This document shows positions 55,069 through 64,000 of a stretch of DNA of 64,000 bases, one piece after another. Where the stretch lies: the NCBI RefSeq assembly GCF_016545825.1, contig NC_052621.1:18650910-18714909 (forward strand). Reading direction: 5' to 3'. A program made the translations under genes and the position numbers. The first letter of the stretch is position 1. Each line of letters opens with the position of its first letter. The notes beneath the pieces were generated by a model. That model did not search any database. It was given only the letters and a program-made list of their open reading frames with translations, and was not told the origin of the DNA. Source of the DNA: Eucalyptus grandis (lineage: Eukaryota > Streptophyta > Magnoliopsida > Myrtales > Myrtaceae).

Positions 55069-58000
55069 TTACACAGGTGTGGGTGCTTCATTCTCTTGTA
55101 CTGTACCCCTATCATCATCATTTCCTTGTCCACCAGTAAATCCATTCTCTAAAATCTTGTGTTCTGAGGGTAAATTTTTCCTGGCTTTCCTGCTGCCTTC
55201 AATTTTCCACTGATCCCATACCCGTGTTTTTGGTGGAGGTGCTGAATCTGCAATTGGAGCAATCAGACCTGGTTTCCCATCATCGATGACTCCATCAACC
55301 AATCCATATTCCTTAGCTTCCCAAGCGTTCATGAAATTGTCCCGGTCTGTATCCAATTCAACCTGCACATAGAAAGAGGAAAGGAAAACAATAATGAACT
55401 CATGACCAATATCACAGGGGGCAAATACAAAGAAAATGCTAGTCCATATATCTTTTTCACATCCAACCTGCTCTTCAGGCTTCCCTGTGATTCTTGATAG
55501 TATTTTGTTAAGCTTAATTTTATGGTACACCATCTCTCTTATCCGAATTCCCATGTCTGTGGCCTGTAGTCATAATGAACCATATTAGAGGAAAAAGATT
55601 CCACTTCAGGCATCACGCTGTGCAAATAATCTGTGTCTCTCAACTAGAAAAGCCAGTCCAAATTCTAAACAAGCAGTGGAGAGAAGGGAAGATCTCGGCT
55701 ATTGAATAAAGGTCCTACACTGCGAGTCCCTCTAATACATAGAGGAACCCAGGAACTTCTTACAAATTAGATCAAGTAAAATGGACTACAACAATGCAAG
55801 CAGGCCTCAAAAAGACGCCAACAACGCCAACAAGGGCTTTAGCCTATATGGGATGATGAAGAACAGGTCGAAAATCAAACGTACTTTGCCTCCAGCAGTT
55901 CCAAGTGGTTGATGGATCATCACTCGGGCATTTGGCATGCAGAATCTCTTGCCTTTTGAACCAGAAGCCAGAAGAAAAGCACCCATAGATGCGGCGAGCC
56001 CCAGGCAAATAGTTGAAACATCAGCTTTGCATAATTTCATTGCATCATATATTCCCATTCCTACATTGACAATCAAGTACAAGATAAAGCATTGAGAACG
56101 TTTTCAACTAGATTATAAAGCATATTAGACACAACCAATTGAAACACATAACAAAGCAATCTTAATTTGTTATCTGAAAAATGACACAAGAACATCTATT
56201 CTGCTACATCAACTGCCCCTTTTTCATTTGATTTGTCCTAATTATGTTCCACATGTTGTACTAGTCTTCTAGAAGGGACAATCCTACTTATAAATCAGAC
56301 TGTCATCAAACTCCTTTATTTCATTGGCAAGCATCAAACTCCCCTATGATGATTAACTGACCCCTTCATATATAAAATGCTGAATAATACCTTCCATGTT
56401 GCAGTTTAAATCGTGGAGAAAGAAATGAGTTCTCACCATTCTAATGACAACTCCAGCATTACATTTTACTAGGAAAGATTTGCTATTCAAAGGCACCAAA
56501 TAGAAGTGACTGTACTGCAACTCTGAAAAGGCACTTTGTCAGTCAATGTGCACTAGCAGCTTGCCTAATTTAGGGTCATGGCTATTTAAGTCCAGTGATG
56601 AAATGGCTTTTCCAATGTTTGTCTCAAAATGGAGGCAGGCTAATAATTTGAACAGGTAATCTATTTCCACAACCCTGAGGGGCACAGCTATTCCAACCTG
56701 GAGGAAATAGCTAAACCATGTCTGTGTTTGAATGACCTCAATTATTCACAGCATGAATATAGTTCCTTAAGATCATATATGAGTTTGTGTATTTGCCCAC
56801 TCATTTAGCACAACAGCTCCCCCGTGCAACAGCATTGTTTATAATGTCTCCATGTATCCATTCAGCACTTGATTTTTTTTCTCTTTTTTGCTTTCTTCTG
56901 TTTTCAGTAACAATCCAGCATTTGAATTGCATCACTGCTGCACCTTTACTACTAATGATGCCTTGAACCAGGTGTCAAGTGAGCTCAAACCACTCTGCCA
57001 CTGAAGCTCCACACCACTGATGCTTCTTTCTGCCTGTCAAGCGCTCAACTCACTTCACACTTCCACCTCCAACCGACATCAACATCAATTCCTTGTCCTA
57101 CTTTCTTCCTGGTTTACTCAATTTTACCCTTGTAGAGCACCCAAATAATTTCAAAAAACAACTAGAGGAAGATGCCATTTATACAGTTTACTAGAGCAAT
57201 AATTCAAATTTTGTTGAATTTTTTAGGCTTTCAAACTGGAGATTCCCGTTACAACACCCCCCAAAAAAAATAAAAATAAATAAATAAATAAAATCTGGAG
57301 ACAAGAATTTATATGGTTCTTAGATAGCATTTTATGTATGTGATTTTGCACTACTATGGTGATGGTGATTATTGCATGGACAAGTGATCGCAAATGGCAG
57401 CAAAATCCATTGCACAATTCCTGTTTGAAATAAGTTTCAACACAAATAGTGTACTAACTCAAGCATGCTAGAACTACAATGGTAATTTTGTTCAATGCAG
57501 CACTATTCCTAGATCATTCCACAATCTATGAATCTTAAACTACTGAGAGGAGTATAATTACATATCATCTATCCATTTACTGAACCAAAGTATGGATCAA
57601 TTTTTCAATTCCTACTACTACTCTACAGTCTATCGCGATTCTTCATTATAGCCACTCCATTCTTATCGCCTTTTATCCCGCAAAACCACCTGTAAGAGTG
57701 ACCATCACATTACAAGCCTACAACTCAGATAAGCAGCCTCCAAACTGTTCACAAACCATCACATGAAAAGCCTTTTCATATGCCCATTGAAGAAACTACT
57801 ACTCTACAAGCACCAGCAAATAGCGAACAAGAAAAATGCTTCTTTTAACAGCATTAAGCTCCACACTCTCAAACTCACCGGCGGTAACAGAGCCACCGGG
57901 GGAGTTGATAAATAAGTTGATGTCCTTGGTGGGATCCTCAGCATCCAGAAACAAGAGCTGGCTTATTATGAAATCCGCCGTCACGTCATCAACCTGTCAA

Positions 58001-58322
58001 AAGACATTCACAACAACCTCAGATTTCCATCTCCAAAACGCTCTCAAAAAGTAATCTTTTAGACCGCCTTGTTATGGGCGCTCTCGAGATGTTCGAATCG
58101 AAGTAGTTCTTAAGCTTGTTCCCCACGCTAGTTTCAAACATTTCAGTCTTCCGCGACATGGCATCGCCATTCCCAACAACCCATCAATTAAGTCCTCCAT
58201 AACCCGAAAAAAGCTCGAAGCTCGTGCTCTTCCAGCAGCAAACAACAATCATAAACAATCCCAACTAATGCAACTACAAAGCCTAATGCAGAAATTATAG
58301 ACAACAATCAATCAATTCGACG

Positions 58323-58359
<37 letters not shown>

Positions 58360-58668
58360 GGAACCCAAGAAGATGATCCTCTGGCGGAGAAGCATGTTGG
58401 TGGTGTCGAGCTCCTCGAACCTGGGCAACCGCGGGGCCGTCGGAGAGACGGACGAGATGGAGAAGCCGCCGGCGCCGCTGACGTCCCAACTGCTCGACAG
58501 CGTCCGCCTGGCCGCCGACAAAGAGCTGCTGCCCTGCACCGCTCTGACGACTGCACATCTTCGGCTTCTCCGGCGACCGCCGGCGGCACAACCGGCGTCG
58601 CCGCCGAAACCAGGGATTGGCACTTGAAGCCTCGTCCGCGAGATGGGGCACGCCAAAGCCCCCTCCAT
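55069..58668 (-). CDS. CLPP4: Chloroplast Clp protease proteolytic subunit 4
   Basis: Five coding exons on the minus strand: 58668-58357, 57993-57879, 56060-55885, 55563-55468 and 55362-55069, giving about 330 residues. ClpP4 is a nuclear-encoded serine protease subunit of the stromal ClpPR core that degrades proteins fed by ClpC chaperones. Residues 1 to about 70 are Arg/Ser/Ala-rich with few acids, fitting a transit peptide. [20 protein letters not shown] then starts the mature part. The fold shows [20 protein letters not shown], the catalytic Ser in GLAASMG (Ser167), His in [12 protein letters not shown] (His192) and Asp in ELDTDRDN (Asp237). The C-terminal extension [10 protein letters not shown] and [15 protein letters not shown] identifies the P4 paralogue. 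The donor of exon 1 lies in a (CT)n tract. Confidence 0.92.
58327..58355 (+). repeat. (GA)n microsatellite at the CLPP4 exon 1 donor
   Basis: About fourteen GA units. On the gene strand exon 1 ends CAG and the intron begins GTCTCTCTCT, so the splice donor is formed by the edge of the repeat. Confidence 0.9.
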
Positions 58669-58689
58669 CGATTCACTCCGCCGTACGAA

Positions 58690-58722
58690 TCGCCTCTCTC
58701 TCTCTCTCTCTTCCCTCTCTCT
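58690..58722 (+). repeat. (CT)n-rich tract in the CLPP4 leader
   Basis: ctctctctctctctcttccctctctctag lies 20-55 bp upstream of the CLPP4 start codon; on the gene strand it is a GA-rich leader, common in plant housekeeping genes. Confidence 0.8.
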
Positions 58723-58936
58723 AGGCCCTTCGAGTTCTTTTCATATTCCAATTGCGAAAACTTTCAGATAGACTTCAGTTCGACCAAGGGGACAACACGA
58801 GCCGGTCCAACTCCAACCTAAGCCTAACCTCGAACCGATCTGTTTGAGTTGGGCCAGAAAGTGCGGTTTGATTTGGTTCGGTTCGGTAGGACATTTTGGT
58901 CAATGGTGTGTCTGAACCGGGGCATCAATCTATCTC

Positions 58937-59320
58937 CTTTTTTTTCTTTTTTCTTTTTTTTGGTCGAAAATGGGTGATTTCTTTCATTCATTCATATGAA
59001 AATTAAAAGACAAAGGTAAATAAACTTCGGAACATAGAATATCCCTAAGAAGCAGGGGATGGTAACACATCCAATTGAGGGGGAGTTTTTTGGTTCGATG
59101 TGCTTTTGCTAACCAATTGGCAGCTCAGTTTCCTTCCTGAGGGTAATGAGTTATCTTTGCTTGGCTGAATTGGGCTAGAATGCTTTTTCCTTCCTGGACT
59201 AGATTCCTCACTTCCCAAGACGCATCTTCACGTCCCAATAAGCTCTCCACTACAGTCAAGTTGTCACTCTCACATACGTAATGTACCGTTTCCTTCTGAC
59301 TTCCCCACACGTGAGTCTCT
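58937..59320 (-). mobile_element. 5'-truncated LINE with RNase H C-terminal fragment
   Basis: On the minus strand the frame CESDNLTVVESLLGREDASW continues RNLVQEGKSILAQFSQAKIT and, after HYPQEGN and a stop, AANWLAKAH. This is the C-terminal part of a plant LINE RNase H-like domain (the RxxNxAANWLAKAA pattern). A 3' untranslated part follows and ends in a poly(A) (poly(T) on plus, about 58939-58963). Coding capacity is lost. Confidence 0.6.
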
Positions 59321-59503
59321 TTTCGAAAACCATATGCCTATTCCCGATTCTGTCATTTGTTTTGGTTGTTAGAAAAAGCTCATTTTACTTCAATTAAATA
59401 AAGTAGAAGAACAATCCATGTGGGCTTTTGGACAAATAACATCCAAAAGAGGTTGAGGGAGGCTTCAAATTCAGCTTGGAGGAAGGGACTTGAAAGTAGA
59501 GCT

Positions 59504-60249
59504 TTATCACGCATTTGTTAACGCTTACGTTTTAGAACAATTTTTTATCAAAATAATTCTCTTTTGATTTTATTCCTGGAACAATTTCTAAACATTTTAA
59601 ACCGTTTAATAATTGTCCAAAATTTTAATTCCCGAAATAGAATTGCGTTTAATACCGTTCTCAAAATTTCTACTTCAAATCATTTTCTTTTAATTTTTAA
59701 ATAATTTTATTTTTTTCCTTTTTTTATTTTTTTTCTTTTCTTTTTTTTTCTTTCTTCTTCTTCTTCTTCTTCTTGATTGCTTGGTCGCCGGCCTTGGGAT
59801 GACCGGTGATCGGCCAAAGGAGGGTCGGCAACCTCACCAAAGCGTCGCTAGCCCTTAGTGAGGGCGTGCCTCGTTGACTAAGTCTCACCGGTAGTTGGGC
59901 GAGGCTCGGCGGAGCCTCATTGGGCTAGGTAAACCTTGCGTGGTCAAGCGAGCCTCGTTGATGGCCGAGGGAGGCCCGCCATGCCAAACCGGTCACCGGT
60001 GATTGGCGGCGGCGGCGATTGAAGAAGAAGAGAGAGGGAAGAAGAACAAGAAGAAACAATAAAAAAAAAAAAAAGTTGACTTGATTCTAGAATTATTTCA
60101 AGGAATATAGAATCAATTTTTTTTTCTTACTTATAGATTCTACTCCTAATTTATTCCTGGGAGTAAAAAACTTATTAAATGGATTTCTATTCTAAATCTA
60201 CTCTCAAAACAAAATAACATAAATTTTCACTTTGCTAAACAGACCCTTA
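59504..60249. mobile_element. Harbinger-like foldback element with GC-rich core
   Basis: The element is 59507-60246 with TTA on both sides. The left arm (tcacgcatttgttaacgctt, gttttagaacaattttttat) and the right arm, reading back as agggtctgtttagcaaagtg, are inverted. A (TTC)n tract at about 59753-59774 precedes a GC-rich core (59780-60010) with ggcgaggctcgg, tcgccgg and complements. This mirrors the element at 5.17 kb. Confidence 0.65.
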
Positions 60250-60990
60250 ATGACTCATTCCGCGGCTTTTTTGAAGGCTTGGAGCAATAAGTCAAAGTGT
60301 AAAAGTGGTAAATTGGGGAGTAAGGCCCTACCCTCTTTGATGAGTATAGTGACATCCCACGCAACATGATCTACACACAAGCCTAGCTAAACTGAAGTAA
60401 GGCTGTCAAATTCTACGTTAGAACTCTATCTCTCGTCTTTTTCTCTCAATCACTCCCAAACCTCAAGCCCTCAATTACAACTAGGGTTTATCCATGAAGT
60501 GACCATTGTGCCTTAACTGCAGGGGCGAAACCTCCGATTAGCACACCAAAAGCATCTCTACACACTTCGGCAACCGCTCGTTGTTCCGACAACAAAAGAA
60601 CCATCGACCCCATGGGTGGCGGAATCCAAATCGAGGGTAAGACACATTTTCTCTTAGAAGCACCATCATTTAAGGCCAAAATTAAATTCTCTAGATGTGC
60701 CCTAAAAAGTAATGATAAAAAGTTGTCTCAAATATGACAAATAGATAATTTATCCGATTAGAAATTAATCTTAATTATCTGAATCGAGATTTCGACCCAA
60801 AAACCAAAAAGAATCAAGATCATTACTAAATGCCAACAAAAATTATATAAACCATTCGAAACTTTTTTATGTAAAATCCAACGAGTAGCACAATAGACCG
60901 ATTTTGACGCAACCAAAAAAATAATAAAGTACACTAATATAATCAATTTTAAGACAATGTCCTAAAAAAATTAAAGTTTGACTAATATAA
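60250..60990. other. Intergenic stretch before the SINA-like gene
   Basis: No gene is recognised. The last few hundred bases must contain the promoter of the SINA-like gene, but no clear TATA box was found; the region is AT-rich. Confidence 0.35.
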
Positions 60991-61036
60991 AATGAAACGA
61001 AATCGTAAAACGACAAGTAGTTGTAACTTGTGTGCA

Positions 61037-63754
61037 ATGGAAGCCTCGCGCGTTGGCGTAACAAATTGGAAGGGAGATAGACGGGCCAGGACAAGCAATG
61101 GTGAAATTCTCAGTGGACGGGAAGACGATGACCATGCGCCCAGCAGCTCCGTGCTTGGCAGGAGGCGCCGTTCGCCTTCTTCCGGCCATCAATCCGAACA
61201 AGGAGAAGGTAGCCGAAGCCGACGCCGACTCGCCGAGGAAGGAGAAGAGGGAGGCGGAGAAGAAGAGGAAGACCGGGGTTCAGACAGCGAACGGAGAGAC
61301 GAATTGAAACCGAGCGATGACGAATTGGAAGAGCAGGATCGAGACCCATCGGAGTTTGCGGAACGGTACGGGGACGAGTACTCGTCCGATCGTAGTGGGT
61401 CCCCTCCATGTGGCCGGACGGATGGGTCGTTCAAAGTCACTGTCACGGACCCAGATGTGTTTGACTGCGCCGTCTGTCTCGAGCCTTTGACGATCCCGGT
61501 TTTCCAGGTTCGAATTTGTTCTCACCAGGGTTTCGTTTCTTTGGTGGTTGCTTGTCGGTGATTCGATTGTGGTTGGTGCTGGGCATGAATTGAATGCGTG
61601 AGAGGAGAATTGCAGAATTTGGGTGAGAAGCTCGCATCTTTGTGATGAATTTCGAGTCTTTGATGCCTTGTTGGGGGTTGAGAGTGAAATTGTGCTGCTT
61701 GATTAGTAGTAGTCTCTGTATGTAAATTGAAGGCAGAGTAAGGTCTCTGTTGGGGTGCCCTCTTTTGCTTCATTTCTGGTTGAAATATGTTTTCTTCTCG
61801 GCCTCAATCAATTCGATTTCGGTAACTTGATCGTTGACAAAACCCGTGTGGTCGGCCTGAGACATGACCAGATTGTGCCAGCATCTCAGGGTTGTGCTGG
61901 TAGTAGTAAACCTTACTGAGATATGTTGAATCAGTGTTAACATTTTTGGTCGAGTTGTGTTAGAATTGTCACTATCGCAAGTGCTTTTTGGTGTCCTCAA
62001 GGGATTCCAAAGTTGGAAGTCGGCGTCGTGATTAATGTAGAATTCTGGGCGCAAATGGTAACAAGCTAGTGATTTGGATGAAATTAGGCAATCAATCCTT
62101 AGGGTCTTAATGAAACGGAGTGGATATTCTTTAACCCATATGTAGCTGAGAGCTGGTTGACTTGGATTTATGTCATGTGAAACGCATTCCTCTTTTGGTG
62201 CCGTCTTTTGAACCCTTCCACGTGGGAAGTGGAGGAAAGTTGGTTCACATAAAAGTTAAAACACATTTGGGATCACCGATCATGAAATGTCTGCATCTTT
62301 TAAAATCACTGACCATGAAATGTCTGCATCAGTGTTAAACCGATGATGTTAGCCAAATCAAAACCACCAATTAGCCATGCTAAAGCTTGCTCTTGTTGGT
62401 GACTCTTTTGGCCCTTCTCTCCGATATGTAATTAGTTCCAACAAGGATGTCTGGACATGATGGAAGCGTCTTTTTAGTTTTGTATGATTTTGTTTGGAGT
62501 AGGAGAGCCCCTGAAATTCATGTTCAAAGCAAGAATATCTCACTAGATGGGGACTTTCACGGTTTAGTTTTGCCCCCCAGATCATCTTTCTGCCAACAGA
62601 TATTTTTTCTGAAAAGTCTTTCGTCTCCAATCACTAAGCCTCACAGGAAACTTAATTCTTGATCAAAGAGAATTGAAGAAGGGTGTGCTACTCTCACTGA
62701 CCTCAGTGTTTTCAGCAAAATAACAGGGTTTCATTATCGAGTTGTCTGGTTGGTTCACCAGCCTTGTTGTATGGATAATCTCTTGTCAGCATTAAACTTA
62801 AAATTGTCTCTTTGTTGGGAGCATTTATGATGTTCTGGTGTTGTCAAACGTTAAGGAAGACTGAACATCGTGTAAATTATAGCAGTGGTAGGTTTTAATT
62901 TTTTATTTATTTCATGGCTCTTATTTTAGCTTGTGCCACTTAATCTCATGTTAGTATTGTCATGAATAAATTCCATGTAGATGTACAACGTTTTTCAAAA
63001 TAAGATTTTGTATATACTGAATAAAGTGGCGTTCTTTGTGATAGTTGCTGTTATGTCTGGACTGATAATGCTTTGTCTTCGTATGGTGAAACAGTGTGAG
63101 AATGGGCACATAGCTTGCTCTTCCTGCTGCAGAAAGATAAGCAACAAATGCCCGTCCTGCTCTATGCCTATTGGCTACAACAGATGCCGCGCCATGGAGA
63201 AAGTCCTGGAGTCTGTCCAGATGGCATGTCGAAATGCAAAGTTTGGCTGCCATCAGAAGTTTGGTTACCACATGAAAAATGACCATGAGAAGACGTGTTT
63301 GTTCGCGCCTTGTTCGTGTCCCTTTTCCAGTTGCAGCTACGTTGGCTCATTTAGGATTTTAGTGAAGCACTTCAGCACCAAGCATGGGGCTTCTCCGACA
63401 TCCTTCTGTTTCAACTTCAACACCTTTTTCTTGATGAATGTTGAGACGGAGGTCCGTTTGCTTAAAGAAGCAAGAGAAGATGTTCTCTTTGTCTTGAAAA
63501 ACGAAACTGTCGACCTGGGCAACAAGATTAAGATCAGTTGCATTGGCCCCTTGCCAAAGGCGGCTTATTTGTACGACATAGTCGCAAAATCTCGAGAAAG
63601 CTCTCTCAAGCTTCACACTTGCACCAAGAGCTTTTCAGACTTTGAATATAATCCTAATTTGGAGCCTTACCTTTTGGTGCCAAGAGGGTTCTTCGATGAT
63701 TTCTTGGGTCTCAAGTTGGAAGTGTGCATTTGGCGCAGCGGAGCAATAGATTAA
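61037..63754 (+). CDS. SINA-like RING E3 ubiquitin ligase
   Basis: Two coding exons: 61037-61507 and 63095-63754 (GT-AG, phase 0), giving 376 residues. Such proteins ubiquitinate target proteins through a RING and bind them with a TRAF-like domain. After an acidic, Arg/Glu/Ser-rich N-terminal region, the RING is split by the intron: FDCAVCLEPLTIPVFQ in exon 1 and CENGHIACSSCC-KCPSC in exon 2 (Cys144, 147, 158, His162, Cys165, 168, 175, 178). The SIAH-type zinc finger follows (ACRNAKFGCHQKFGYHMKND and CLFAPCSCPFSSC), then the SINA/TRAF-like C-terminus. The family's usual start (M-KFSV-G) is seen at 61098, one base out of frame. I used the in-frame ATG at 61037; another lies at 60992. Confidence 0.88.
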
Positions 63755-64000
63755 TGCAGTCGTGTTTACTTTTTCGTTACCATCAATTCGTCGATAGGAA
63801 CTCTCACTGTACATAATCAACTGTGTTAATGTTATTTTACTTCAAATCCTTCACCCTCAAGACATTTTCCGGTTGCACAGATGAATTATATTCAGAAGAA
63901 TGATTGACTGAATTAATTAGACTTTTTCACGGCTCGCTTCTTTAATTTGATAAAGAACAAACCCCAGAAGCAGAAAGACAAGAAGGTTGCTGCAAAGATG

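Noticed and set aside
58295..58751. Two other minus-strand frames over CLPP4 exon 1, one of 147 residues starting further upstream
   Set aside because: Only the frame starting at 58668 runs into [20 protein letters not shown], which is the conserved ClpP4 text.
61098..61307. 69-residue frame MVKFSVDG as an independent small gene
   Set aside because: Its first eight residues are the expected start of the SINA-like protein, and the rest is out-of-frame text over the SINA-like exon.

Overview
This window is nuclear DNA of a flowering plant, almost certainly a woody eudicot. The evidence is intron-containing genes with plant-specific products (a plastid ClpP subunit, a PIN-LIKES auxin carrier, a SINA-like E3 ligase, a plant RING-CH protein), long AT-rich intergenic DNA, and nested plant retrotransposons and MITE/foldback elements. 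I cannot name the species from the sequence alone.

Layout. 0-6.3 kb: repeated cassettes holding fragments of an RBM39-like first exon, followed by a plant snRNA-type promoter (USE plus TATA) and a 7SL/SRP-like RNA body, mixed with Ty3/gypsy and MITE debris. 6.3-9.2 kb: foldback elements and a gypsy pol tail with a probable LTR; a second gypsy tail and LTR lies at 13.4-14.45 kb. 10.5-19.7 kb: a tandem array of a small, uncharacterised two-exon plant gene family on the minus strand (three intact copies and one broken copy). The promoter-side DNA of each copy is also duplicated. 20.64-25.22 kb: a decayed minus-strand Ty1/copia element, itself hit by a foldback element, inserted in the duplicated DNA upstream of the last copy. 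27.25-30.6 kb: a seven-coding-exon RING-CH gene (minus) with an apparent 2-nt frameshift. 33.26-34.63 kb: an intronless PILS gene (minus). 40.95-47.43 kb: a Ty1/copia element with both LTRs and a perfect 5-bp target duplication, carrying a 1.25-kb foldback element inside gag and itself sitting between inverted repeat arms. 48.7-50.15 kb: an inverted copia pol fragment. 53.4-53.7 kb: a possible SWEET remnant. 55.07-58.67 kb: CLPP4 (minus, five exons). 61.04-63.75 kb: a SINA-like RING E3 ligase (plus, two exons) with a probable 1-nt lesion near its original start.

The genes do not form a pathway. The main theme is duplication plus recurrent insertion. Foldback elements with AT-rich inverted arms and GC-rich cores (9-bp target duplications in one group, TTA/TTAA in another) have broken a gene copy, an RNA cassette and two copia elements. 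In several cases the pre-insertion sequence can be read from a paralogue or from the coding frame. All exon boundaries were worked out by eye from GT-AG sites and reading frame, and family assignments rest on recognised motifs, not on a search.
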